NCBI GenBank assembly: GCA_910579505.1
Contig: CAJTTZ010000013.1
Location: 54,450 to 118,449, forward strand
Reading direction: 5' to 3'
DNA length: 64,000 bases
Source: an uncultured Lachnospiraceae bacterium
GTDB taxonomy: Bacteria > Bacillota > Clostridia > Lachnospirales > Lachnospiraceae
The position numbers were made by a program, and so were the translations under genes. Shown one piece after another: positions 1 through 8,646 of the stretch (position 1 is its first letter; each line of letters starts with the position of its first letter). The notes beneath the pieces are model-generated. The model saw only the letters and a program-made list of their open reading frames with translations. It did no database searches and was not told where the DNA came from.

Positions 1-1527
1 GGATTCCGCCTGCTGCCGGGCCGAATCCGCTATCTGCTCTACCAGCCCCGCCGAATGTCTGGAACTGGAAACCACATTCGAAAGCGCCGTCATGGTTTCC
101 CCGGACAAAGAAGTCCCATACTGAACAAGCTGGACCGAATTTACAATCAGCTCCGTGATATTCTTTGCAGACTCTGCGCTCTTGGCGGCAAGCTGCTGCA
201 CTTCGTTCGCCACCACCGCAAACCCTTTTCCCGCGGCCCCAACCCGGGCAGCCTCCACAGAAGCATTCAGGGCCAGAATATTCGTCTGGAAGGAAATATC
301 CTCAATGGTCTTGATGATACCGCTGATCTGGTCCGAAGATTCCGAGATGTCGGCGATTGCAGACGACAGCTCATCCATCTTCTGACTGCACACACCAAGC
401 TGGTTCTCCGTCTCCACTGCAGACTTCCGGGCATTTTCTGCATCCTCGGAAGTGCGCTTTACCTGTCCTGAGATATCCTGAATGCCGGCGGAAAGTTCTT
501 CCACCGCGGCCGCCTGCTGTACGGCGCCGTCAGACAAAGTCTGCGCGCTGACAGCCATCCGCTCTGATCTGTCGGAAACCTTCCTTGCGGTCTGATGAAT
601 CCGGCTAAGCGCGTCATTAAGCCCATCCAGTATCTGCCGCAGAGCGTTCTGTATCGGCACAAACTCCCCGCGGTAACTGCTGTCAATTGTCAGATCCATA
701 TTGCCCTGCGCCATTTCCGACAACTTATTGTCTATGTCCGTAATGTATTTTTTCAGCTCGCCCTTCGTCTCATGGATGGATGCCACCAACATACCAATTT
801 CCGAGGTATTGGGCTTCCAGCCAAATTCCGCCGAAAGATTGCCCTGGGAGATTTCCCCCATCTGATCCCGCACGGCGATGACAGGGCGCAAAATCCGTCT
901 GCGGATCACCCACATGCTGATCACCTGAAGCGTCCCGACCATGGCCAAAGCTACCACCATCAGAATCTGTATCATACTGCTGGAGCGGTTAAGGGACTGT
1001 ACCTCCTGCAGCGTCCTGCCATCCAGGGTTTCCAGAAACTCTTCCTTAAGCGCATTGATCTTTAAGATGGAGCTGCTGTACTCCTCGCCATAGACATAGT
1101 TGACCGCTGCGCCCTGCTCTCCCGCCTGCACCTGTTCCATCGCCTGCTCCTCCAGCGGAACCAGCTGGTTGGAGAGACTGTACATGCTGTCAATCATCTT
1201 CTGTTCGCTGTCCGTGATACCGATTTCCTGCATGGCAGCCACGCCGAGATCCCTGTTTTTTAGATTGTTGACCTCGTTCCAATAATTGTCATAATGCTCC
1301 TGACTGCCAGTGGCGGCATACGCGCGCACTTCATTTGTCAGATAGGCGGAACCGTTCATAAAACGGTTCGCGTTGTAAGTAAGCTCAAAGCGGTCTTCGT
1401 TGGCGTCCTCCAATTGACGGCTTACATCGCTGTATGCAATTATGAGCGCCAGCATAAACAGCAGTGCAAAAATAGAGCCGACATTTAAAATAGTAGTCAG
1501 CGTAGACTGATTGATAGCTTTTTTCAT
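1..1527 (-). CDS. Methyl-accepting chemotaxis protein, C-terminus cut by window edge
   Basis: Transmembrane chemoreceptor that passes ligand occupancy to the CheA/CheW array. The visible 509 residues start MKKAINQ at 1527. There is a membrane segment at about 13-33, an extracytoplasmic helical domain rich in acidic residues to about 183, a second membrane segment at about 185-208, then a HAMP linker and the cytoplasmic signalling coiled coil. The conserved hairpin tip is present (EAARVGAAGKGFAVVANEV). The reading frame is still open at base 1, so the last part of the coiled coil is missing from the window. The input domain is short and I cannot name its ligand. Confidence 0.93.
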   Translation of the reverse strand, partial: MKKAINQSTLTTILNVGSIFALLFMLALIIAYSDVSRQLEDANEDRFELTYNANRFMNGSAYLTNEVRAYAATGSQEHYDNYWNEVNNLKNRDLGVAAMQEIGITDSEQKMIDSMYSLSNQLVPLEEQAMEQVQAGEQGAAVNYVYGEEYSSSILKINALKEEFLETLDGRTLQEVQSLNRSSSMIQILMVVALAMVGTLQVISMWVIRRRILRPVIAVRDQMGEISQGNLSAEFGWKPNTSEIGMLVASIHETKGELKKYITDIDNKLSEMAQGNMDLTIDSSYRGEFVPIQNALRQILDGLNDALSRIHQTARKVSDRSERMAVSAQTLSDGAVQQAAAVEELSAGIQDISGQVKRTSEDAENARKSAVETENQLGVCSQKMDELSSAIADISESSDQISGIIKTIEDISFQTNILALNASVEAARVGAAGKGFAVVANEVQQLAAKSAESAKNITELIVNSVQLVQYGTSLSGETMTALSNVVSSSRHSAGLVEQIADSARQQAES

Positions 1528-1577
1528 CTTGTAACCATACCTTTCCACCCTCACAGGTCCTTATCCTATATGCGCTT

Positions 1578-2228
1578 TTATTCCTCTTCTCCCTGCCCGA
1601 TATGTAGGATTTCCTCGTTCAGCGACATCATCCTCGCGTCCAGCGCGGCAACCATCTGCGCGCATTCCACAAGCTGTTCCTTAATGTGCTCCGGCGCATT
1701 CCCCTCGAATTTATAGTGAATCTTGTGCTCCAGGCTTGCCCAGAAGTCCATCGCCACCGTACGGATCTGGATCTCCACCTTCGTGTCGGCAATCCTGTCG
1801 GAAAGATAAACGGGCACTGTCACAAGCATATGATAACTCTTATACCCGCTGGCTTTCGGGTTCACGATATAATCCTTCACAGATATGACACGAATGTCAC
1901 TCTGGTTGCTGATCATCTCCGCGATCTGATAAATATCCGACGCAAAGGAGCAGATCACACGGATGCCCGCAATGTCATTGACATGGCTCACCATATTGTC
2001 TATGGTAGACTCATAGCCATGTTTTTTCAGCTTTTTCACGATGCTCTCAGGCGTCTTGATGCGCCACTTGATATGCTCAATCGGATTGTATCTGTGCACA
2101 TGTTGAAACTCGTCGTTCAAAATCTCCAACTTCGTGGAAATCTGTTTCAGGGCCGAGTTATAAATCAGCTGTACCTCTTTCCAACTGTCTATATCGCCGT
2201 CTTTTTCTCTATCTACCACTACTTCCAT
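1578..2228 (-). CDS. Small alarmone synthetase (RelA/SpoT synthetase domain only)
   Basis: 216-residue GTP pyrophosphokinase, making (p)ppGpp from ATP and GTP or GDP. Only the synthetase domain is present; there is no HD hydrolase, TGS or ACT domain, which matches the RelQ/RelP-type small synthetases of Firmicutes in length. Visible signatures are IKWRIKTPESIVKKLKKHGY, NDIAGIRVICSF with the catalytic region, NPKASGYKSYHM and the EIQIRT strand (VEIQIRTVAMDFWASLEHK). The C-terminus is acidic. It is followed 50 bases later by the chemoreceptor on the same strand. I cannot separate RelQ from RelP by eye. Confidence 0.93.
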   Translation of the reverse strand: MEVVVDREKDGDIDSWKEVQLIYNSALKQISTKLEILNDEFQHVHRYNPIEHIKWRIKTPESIVKKLKKHGYESTIDNMVSHVNDIAGIRVICSFASDIYQIAEMISNQSDIRVISVKDYIVNPKASGYKSYHMLVTVPVYLSDRIADTKVEIQIRTVAMDFWASLEHKIHYKFEGNAPEHIKEQLVECAQMVAALDARMMSLNEEILHIGQGEEE

Positions 2229-2374
2229 TTCAAGAATCCCCCGAATTATTATTTAAAAGCATTCTTTCAATTCATCCATGCGCACTGCGCACTCTCATTG
2301 TCATCGCGTACATTATACCATACTTGCTGTTCAAAATGTGTATATTTCACAGAATTTTCTTAAATTTTAATAAT

Positions 2375-4216
2375 TTATTGTATATTTTCACCTTCCCTTT
2401 GCCGTGTGTCCGGCATAAGGCATGGCAATATGACGGGAACAGTCACCATCAGCGGGTAAATATACCGTACAAGCACCGTCGGCGAAAGCAGGAGCGTCAG
2501 GCAATAGGCTGCAGGGAATACGGCCGGCAGGATCTCCCGGCATCTTCTTTTGTAAATTGCCGTCACAATATACAAATACAGGAGCCACCAGTACAGCGCC
2601 GGCGCAAACAGCAGCCTGACCACAGGTATCTTACTGTACGCATTATCCGACACAATCTTTTCCATAAAAGCGCGCAGTCCCGGGATAAGACTGTGCTCCA
2701 CCACCTCGAAGCCGGCAGGCATCACGCGGTTATCCGTGGAGAGATAGCCGAAACCGCTCTCCGTACCGATCCCGTACACCTGCGCGTGGGAAGTGTCCCA
2801 CAAATACCAGAGGCCAAGGGAATTATCGAGAAAAGCGTCAATGTAAATGGCCGGATGCTTAAGTCCCAGTTTCACCCACGTCCGAATCAGCCCCGCAGGA
2901 TCATCGTGGATCACGGCACGGCTCTTCACCGGGTCCGCCAAATGGGGATTATAAGCCGCAAACACCCACTCGGAAGAAATGTATTTGTCCAGTTCCTGCC
3001 TGAGGGACGGATCAATTTTTTCCTCCGCCTTTACTCTCGTGCGCGCCATCTGCTGCAGCGGCACACTCAGCATTTCGCGTGGGCTGCCGTTTTGCGCATG
3101 GGTAACTGCCTTTAGGGAAAAGGCGCATACACCGTACAGCACAAGCACAAGTATCGTCATGTACAGATACTTTTTTCGGGCTGATCCGCCGCTCCACGCC
3201 CCCGTTTCCTGCCCCTGTACATCATCGACTGCGCGCCGTTTCCGAGCCCTAAGTCCGGCATAAACAATCGGTGCGCCGGCCACAAAGGCGTACACTGCAT
3301 TGTTTCGAAACAGCAGCATGAGAACCGCCAGAAAAACATAGGCTGCCATCTCTTTTGCGCCCATCAGCACATCCCTTCCGCAAGCCTCGCCATGCCCGCA
3401 TAGCGCCCGATAAAGGCAAAGTGTATAAAGCAGCACAAAACCCGCAAAAAGCACATCCTTTGTAGTGCTCACAGCCAACACGGAATTGGCCGGAAAGAGT
3501 GCAAAAAAAAGAAGCAGAAGCACCCGTACCCACTTGGGAATCTGTCTCTGGTACAAAAAGGAAACTGCACAGCCGAAAGCGCACGCCATCAGAGCCATCT
3601 GCACGACCGAGTGAACCGCCATCCCCGCAGCGCAGGAGCCAAGCGCGATCCCCAGGCGAAAAAAAGCTCCTAAAAATAAGGTATGCAGAAGCGGGTGATG
3701 CGTGCTGTAATCCCCTGCAAGCACCTGATAGAGCTGGCCCTCCGCGTCATAGGCAAATACCGACGGATAGTACGCGAGAAAAACCGGTATCCAGCTGAGA
3801 AAAATCAGCAGACTGTAGAAGAGCCATATCTGCCATGCGGGCCGCCGCCCTGTGCTCTTTGCCTTCCCAGAAAACGCGCTGCCAGTCCCCGCTGCCGGTT
3901 TTTCCGGCTCCGAACCCGGCATGCTCTCACTACATTTCCGTTTCCCGCCGCACAAAACCATCGCCGCCAAAGCCGCCGCCGGCACGGACAAAACCGCCGT
4001 TTCCAGCAGGAACAGCAAAAAGCTGCCCGCCAAAGCCGCCGCCGAACTTCCCAAACCGAATACCGTCCCCTCGTGGACAAGCCGCCATCCAAGCACACAG
4101 GACATGGCGAACGGAATGCCCCATAGAAAGGCATAACAAAAAAGCCTTTTATTTTCCACTAACAATATATATATGCCCGTTTTCCGAATATATGCCATTT
4201 TCTTTCTGTTTTTCAT
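2375..4216 (-). CDS. Large polytopic membrane protein, resembles DUF6020 family
   Basis: 613-residue integral membrane protein with about 12 hydrophobic segments. The motif FAYDAEGQLYQVLAGDYSTHHPLLHTLF in two pieces (about residues 172-200) resembles the first periplasmic loop of DUF6020 proteins, which look like membrane glycosyltransferases or polymer-synthesis proteins, but no activity is established. A charged low-complexity stretch lies at about residues 95-120. Start: ATG at 4216 has no strong ribosome binding site; the Met seven codons in is equally weak. It shares the 216-base spacer with the divergent small gene at 4433. Confidence 0.75.
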   Translation of the reverse strand: MKNRKKMAYIRKTGIYILLVENKRLFCYAFLWGIPFAMSCVLGWRLVHEGTVFGLGSSAAALAGSFLLFLLETAVLSVPAAALAAMVLCGGKRKCSESMPGSEPEKPAAGTGSAFSGKAKSTGRRPAWQIWLFYSLLIFLSWIPVFLAYYPSVFAYDAEGQLYQVLAGDYSTHHPLLHTLFLGAFFRLGIALGSCAAGMAVHSVVQMALMACAFGCAVSFLYQRQIPKWVRVLLLLFFALFPANSVLAVSTTKDVLFAGFVLLYTLCLYRALCGHGEACGRDVLMGAKEMAAYVFLAVLMLLFRNNAVYAFVAGAPIVYAGLRARKRRAVDDVQGQETGAWSGGSARKKYLYMTILVLVLYGVCAFSLKAVTHAQNGSPREMLSVPLQQMARTRVKAEEKIDPSLRQELDKYISSEWVFAAYNPHLADPVKSRAVIHDDPAGLIRTWVKLGLKHPAIYIDAFLDNSLGLWYLWDTSHAQVYGIGTESGFGYLSTDNRVMPAGFEVVEHSLIPGLRAFMEKIVSDNAYSKIPVVRLLFAPALYWWLLYLYIVTAIYKRRCREILPAVFPAAYCLTLLLSPTVLVRYIYPLMVTVPVILPCLMPDTRQREGENIQ

Positions 4217-4432
4217 GGAAACAGTATATCACAAAAAGGCGCCCCTGCAAAAATATTTGCATTTTGCAGGCAAAGAATTTCAACAAAGCATTTAAAAAGC
4301 AGGGCTTTACATTTGCCACAGGGCTTTGTATATTGATAGAAGGGCGCGAAATCGCAGTTTGGGAACATTTTTATAGCAATCGTTACAGCGGTACCGACAG
4401 TCACAGTGTAACGCGGAAAGATGAGGTAACAT

Positions 4433-4699
4433 ATGTTTCGTCTATGGGCAAAGGAATTTAAGGATAACCGGATGGTAAAAGATACCGTGGTAGAGGACGG
4501 GCGGGAGGAAACGCGCACCCACAAGGTATTTGACGCCCTGGAAGAAGTCTGCCTGCAATTCGATCTGGGAAAACCGATCTGGCTGGAAAGTACCGTTTCT
4601 GAATTTAAACGGCACAGCAAGGCGCGCTTTAATCAGGATAGTTTTATAGAAGAAATAGATTTTGATTTTCTGGAAATTCATGTGATCGAGGAGGATTAA
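4433..4699 (+). CDS. Small conserved acidic protein of unknown function
   Basis: 88 residues, no signal peptide, no membrane segment. A GAGG ribosome binding site lies eight bases before the ATG. The sequence begins MFRLWAKEFKDNRMVKDT and ends in an acidic tail (EIHVIEED). I recognise it as the kind of short cytosolic protein common in Lachnospiraceae genomes, but no function is known to me. It stands alone between the divergent membrane protein and the hemolysin III gene. Confidence 0.8.
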   Translation: MFRLWAKEFKDNRMVKDTVVEDGREETRTHKVFDALEEVCLQFDLGKPIWLESTVSEFKRHSKARFNQDSFIEEIDFDFLEIHVIEED

Positions 4700-4779
4700 A
4701 GCTTCCCCGGTCTCTCCCTTTCTTCGGCAATATTTCCAATATAATGAGAAATCCGCATAAAATTTTGTGTATAAAGAGA

Positions 4780-4808
4780 TTGACTTTGCACATTCTAAGT
4801 AGTAGTAT
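4780..4808 (+). promoter_or_regulatory. Sigma-A type promoter for hemolysin III gene
   Basis: TTGACT at 4780-4785, a 17-base spacer, then TAGTAT at 4803-4808. The leader that follows (4820-4860) holds two near-palindromes, ACATGTAGTTTT/AAAACCACATGT and ATGTC/GACAT, which may form RNA structure or an operator. Confidence 0.45.
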
Positions 4809-4885
4809 CATAGTATATTACATGTAGTTTTAAAAACCACATGTCAAAGTTTCGACATGATAAATCTTTTTAAGGAGTTGATTTT

Positions 4886-5536
4886 ATGCAGATTACCATT
4901 CGTGAACCCGGAAGCGCCATCACTCATTTTATCGGTATGATGATGGCCATTATTGCGGCGACGCCGCTTATGGTGAAAGCCGCCACGGACGCAGACCACA
5001 TCGTCTTTATCGCGCTCGCCGTATTTATATGCAGTATGATCGCCCTCTACGGCGCAAGCGCGCTCTACCACAGTGTCACCGTAAAGGACAGCATTTTGAA
5101 AATATTCCGCAAGCTGGATCACATGATGATTTTTGTGCTGATCGCCGGTTCCTACACCCCGGTCTGCCTGGTGATCCTGGGCGACCGCCGCGGGTATATG
5201 CTCCTTGCCACAGTCTGGGGCATCGCCATCGCCGGTATGCTTATTAAAATGTGCTGGATCACCTGCCCGAAGTGGTTTTCGTCAATTTTGTATATCGCGA
5301 TGGGCTGGGCATGCCTCGCCGTCTTCGGCACCCTCTGGAACACCCTTTCCAGAAGCGCGTTTTTGTGGCTTCTGGCGGGCGGTATTTTCTACACAGTGGG
5401 CGGTGTGATCTACGCGCTGAAACTTCCCATCTTTAACTCAAAGCACAAGAATTTCGGCTCCCACGAGATCTTTCACCTGTTTGTGATGGGAGGAAGCGTG
5501 TGCCACTTTATCTTTATGTATCTGTATGTGGCCTGA
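4886..5536 (+). CDS. Hemolysin III family membrane protein (PAQR-like)
   Basis: 216-residue protein with seven predicted membrane segments. It carries the hemolysin III/PAQR signature residues: a Ser and His in the first helices (ALYHS), Asp-His in KLDHMM, and the C-terminal HEIFH...CHF metal-binding cluster. Members of this superfamily are putative metal-dependent membrane hydrolases; the hemolytic name is historical. The ribosome binding site is AAGGAG seven bases before ATG. The gene ends only six bases before the convergent binding-protein gene. Confidence 0.93.
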   Translation: MQITIREPGSAITHFIGMMMAIIAATPLMVKAATDADHIVFIALAVFICSMIALYGASALYHSVTVKDSILKIFRKLDHMMIFVLIAGSYTPVCLVILGDRRGYMLLATVWGIAIAGMLIKMCWITCPKWFSSILYIAMGWACLAVFGTLWNTLSRSAFLWLLAGGIFYTVGGVIYALKLPIFNSKHKNFGSHEIFHLFVMGGSVCHFIFMYLYVA

Positions 5537-5542
5537 TGAAAA

Positions 5543-6523
5543 TCAGTTGCCGTACTGCGACACATTTGTACTGTCCACCTTCTCAAAAGGAACCCAGACG
5601 TACTTCCCGTCCTCACTGATGCCTTCCAGCGAATCGGCCGCTTCGCCCTGCGCAAACCGAATCCCGGCCTTTACTGCCGCTTCGCCCTGCCCAGCGCCAG
5701 ACTGGCAGACGGTAAACGCCATATCTCCGCTTTTGATCGCGGCACATCCGTCTGCAGTCGCATCCACGCCAAGCACCGGCAGGGTGCTCAGATCTATGTC
5801 CGCCTCCTTGCACGCTTCGATCACCCCAAGCGCCATAGAATCATTTTCACAAAGTACACAGTCCACCGGAGACCCGGTTCTCAAAAAAATTTCAAACAGA
5901 TGCTTCGCCAGCCCCTGATCCCAGTCCGCATAATCCTCAAACACATAATTGATCGTCTTTCCACTGTCCTCCAATGTCCGCTTTACTCCACTGGTTCTTC
6001 CGGCCGTTGCAGAATGCGCTTTCTCGCCCTTTAACAGCACCACATTAATCTCCTGACGGCCCGCCAGCTTATCAAGCACATATTCCGCCTGAAACTGCCC
6101 CGCCACAAATTCGTCAGAACCGGCATAGATATATTTCCCTTCTTTCAGCTGTTTTTCATCCGGGCAGCTGTTGATAAAGACAATCGGTATATCCCCTGCG
6201 CTCGCTTTCAGTTCCACAACTGTCTCCGGGTTGACCGGGCTGCATAGAATCACATTGTAGCCTTCCTGTCCTGCAGATTTCAGATAATTCACCTGTTTTT
6301 CAATGGAACCCTCCGCATCCTTAAATTCAAACTGCGCGCCCTCCGCCTCAGCGGTTTTCCTCGCCGCCTCGACAAGTGTCCCACGGAAGCTGTCCATCTG
6401 GTTTAAGACTAGAAGGATTTTTACATCCTTATTTGAAACAGCTCCGCCGTCGCTTCCGCAGCCGGTAAGCACAAACATTCCAAGTATCACCATGCCAAGC
6501 AGTATTCCCAGCTTTTTTCTCAT
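5543..6523 (-). CDS. Sugar-type ABC substrate-binding lipoprotein, orphan
   Basis: 326 residues. A lipoprotein signal (MRKKLGILLGMVILGMFVLTGC, lipobox LTGC) precedes a type I periplasmic-binding fold of the Peripla_BP_4 kind, recognised by VKILLVLNQMDSFRGTLVEAAR, ILCSPVNPE, YIYAGSDEFVAGQFQAEY and LCENDSMALGVIEA. Such proteins bind sugars or related ligands outside the membrane. No permease or ATPase gene is next to it. Its ATG overlaps the stop of the upstream chemoreceptor in an ATGA, so the two are translationally coupled. This suggests it presents ligand to the receptor rather than, or as well as, to a transporter. Confidence 0.9.
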   Translation of the reverse strand: MRKKLGILLGMVILGMFVLTGCGSDGGAVSNKDVKILLVLNQMDSFRGTLVEAARKTAEAEGAQFEFKDAEGSIEKQVNYLKSAGQEGYNVILCSPVNPETVVELKASAGDIPIVFINSCPDEKQLKEGKYIYAGSDEFVAGQFQAEYVLDKLAGRQEINVVLLKGEKAHSATAGRTSGVKRTLEDSGKTINYVFEDYADWDQGLAKHLFEIFLRTGSPVDCVLCENDSMALGVIEACKEADIDLSTLPVLGVDATADGCAAIKSGDMAFTVCQSGAGQGEAAVKAGIRFAQGEAADSLEGISEDGKYVWVPFEKVDSTNVSQYGN

Positions 6524-8550
6524 ACTTCTTCCCCCCTGTCCACCTTAAACATATTCATCTGATCTGCCAGCTCTACCGCCGACTCCGTCAGTTCCTTTGC
6601 CCCTTCCGCAACCGTCTCGCTGTTTTCGGTAATGCTGTGTGCCTGCTCTACCATCGTAGTCGATGTCGCCAGGATTTCCTCCGAGCTCGCCGCCTGTTCC
6701 TCTGAAATGGCCGCCACATTAACCGCCACATTATCTACCTGTTCCACCTTTTCGATCATCTGTCCTACCAGGTGGTTGACCTCGTCAATATTGTCAAAAA
6801 TCAGATCAAACGTCTTCAGCGCGCCATTTACCAGCTCACCGCTGCTCCGAATATTGTCTACGCTGTCATCCGCCTGACTGACCACATCCTTTACGAGAAC
6901 ATTAATTTCGGAGATCAGGCTCTCGATATTATGTACGGAACTGGAGCTGGTCTGCGCGAGCTTTCCGATCTCCGTCGCAACTACCGCAAATCCCTTTCCG
7001 GCATCGCCTGCCCGGGCCGCCTCAATCGACGCGTTAAGCGACAACAGGTTTGTCTCGTCGGCAATATCGCTGATCACACCCGTGATCTTCGTGATCTCCT
7101 CAGAGGCCTTACCCACCTTGCCGATTGCCTGCTGAAGTTTTACCATCGCTTCATTGATGCTTGTCATCGCCACGCCGACATCCTGCATGTCCGCCTTCCC
7201 CTTTCGGGAGACATCTACCGTCTCCTTCATCTTAAGCTCTACCTGCTCGCCATCCTCTCTTGTATTCGCCACTACGGCCGCCAGGGTGGTGGCATTTTCC
7301 GCAATCTCGTTCACTGAAAGGGAGAGCTGTTCCACCGTGTTGTTCAGCTCCTGCATCGACTCGCTCTGCAATTTGGAGGCGTCATACATTTCAACGGAAA
7401 CTTCATTGCTGTTATCCGCCTGATTATGCAGCTTATCGGACACACTGTGAATGGACAGGATCATGTTGCGCATGGATCCGATAAACTGCTCCACGCTGCG
7501 GCTCATAACACCGATCTCATCATTGCTCCTTGTCGTCACGTGAACCGTAAAGTCGCCGTCGCCCATAGCGGTGATAATTCTTGTCAGCTCCTTGACCGGC
7601 CTGATCACAACATGAACAACGCGCTCGATCAGAATGGCGAGCAGCAGGAGCGATACCAGCCCAATCGCAACCATAAGGATTCTGACACCGTCAATATCCG
7701 CATAGATCGTCTTCGTCGGAATATAGGAAACCAGAATCCAATCCGTCCCCTCTATTTCCGTAAATGCCGTCATCCTGTCATCTATTTCCGTCATCTGGTA
7801 ATTATGCAGACCCAGTCTTTCACCCACGTCCCGCATAAATACGTCCCCTGAATCGGCAAGCCTTGTGGAGATCAGCGTGTTATCCCGATGGGCGAGAATC
7901 GTGCCGTCCTTGGAATTGACCAGAAAAGCCTGCGCGCCCTCCATCTCGATATAACTGTTTACAATAATACTGATGCGCTGCAGGGACAAATCTGCCGAAA
8001 TAACCTTTAAGACATCAGAGCCGTCGTCCAGAATGCCGGAGGCGCTGACAAGCGCTTCGCCGTTCTCATCCGCGTATGCATCTGTAAATCCCATATTCAG
8101 CCTTGTAATACCGTCCCGGTACCACACGGACTGAAGCAGATTGCTCCCTTCTTTTTTTGACTCCGCCGCTTTTATAAGCTTTCCGTTTTCATCTGCCACA
8201 TACAGCCCTTCCGGATAGTTGTCATTAAACTGGTAATAACTGTCCAGCATGGCCTGCAGGGCCTCCTCATCCGGCTTTGTCTTTTCAATCGCTCTCTTTA
8301 CCGTCTGAAAAGCGGACAGGTTCTCGTCAAGCCACGACTCAATTTCATTTGCCTGGTTTGCGATGGACGAACTTAACAGATTCTGAGAATATTCGGTGAT
8401 GATATTCTTGGAAATTAAATAAGAAGTCGCAGCAATGGCCAATACCATGACTGCAACTACCGGCAGTATCGTCCCCAATAGTTTGGCCTTAATAGACCGA
8501 ATCTTCTTTTGCTCTTTTTTCCCCATTCCCCATTCTTCCTCCCATAACAT
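6520..8550 (-). CDS. Methyl-accepting chemotaxis protein with dCache-like sensor
   Basis: 676 residues. Membrane segment at about 25-47, large extracytoplasmic domain of about 250 residues with Cache features (SVWYRDGITRLNMGFTDAY, VSASGILDDG, GTILAHRDNTLIS, GTDWILVSYIPT), second membrane segment at about 295-318, HAMP, then the signalling coiled coil with EAARAGDAGKGFAVVATEI. The Met at 8526 is an alternative start; both ribosome sites are imperfect. No C-terminal receptor-docking pentapeptide is seen. It is the first gene of a two-gene operon with the binding lipoprotein. Confidence 0.93.
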   Translation of the reverse strand: MLWEEEWGMGKKEQKKIRSIKAKLLGTILPVVAVMVLAIAATSYLISKNIITEYSQNLLSSSIANQANEIESWLDENLSAFQTVKRAIEKTKPDEEALQAMLDSYYQFNDNYPEGLYVADENGKLIKAAESKKEGSNLLQSVWYRDGITRLNMGFTDAYADENGEALVSASGILDDGSDVLKVISADLSLQRISIIVNSYIEMEGAQAFLVNSKDGTILAHRDNTLISTRLADSGDVFMRDVGERLGLHNYQMTEIDDRMTAFTEIEGTDWILVSYIPTKTIYADIDGVRILMVAIGLVSLLLLAILIERVVHVVIRPVKELTRIITAMGDGDFTVHVTTRSNDEIGVMSRSVEQFIGSMRNMILSIHSVSDKLHNQADNSNEVSVEMYDASKLQSESMQELNNTVEQLSLSVNEIAENATTLAAVVANTREDGEQVELKMKETVDVSRKGKADMQDVGVAMTSINEAMVKLQQAIGKVGKASEEITKITGVISDIADETNLLSLNASIEAARAGDAGKGFAVVATEIGKLAQTSSSSVHNIESLISEINVLVKDVVSQADDSVDNIRSSGELVNGALKTFDLIFDNIDEVNHLVGQMIEKVEQVDNVAVNVAAISEEQAASSEEILATSTTMVEQAHSITENSETVAEGAKELTESAVELADQMNMFKVDRGEEV

Positions 8551-8617
8551 TTCTGCCTTTCGCTATACGGTTCCCGATCCGTCGGCAGGCGCTTTACGCT
8601 TCTGGTACATTACCATT

Positions 8618-8646
8618 ATTATATCGTATCGTGTGCGGACTCACAA
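8618..8646 (-). promoter_or_regulatory. Promoter for the chemoreceptor/binding-protein operon
   Basis: On the minus strand TTGTGA at 8646-8641, a 17-base spacer and a perfect TATAAT at 8623-8618. The -35 box overlaps the stop codon of the upstream MATE gene. Confidence 0.5.

Noticed and set aside
4244..4270. Hairpin CCTGCAAAA/TTTTGCAGG before the DUF6020-like gene
   Set aside because: Good 9-bp stem, but it lies upstream of both divergent genes and no upstream gene needs a terminator; role unclear, so not listed as a feature.
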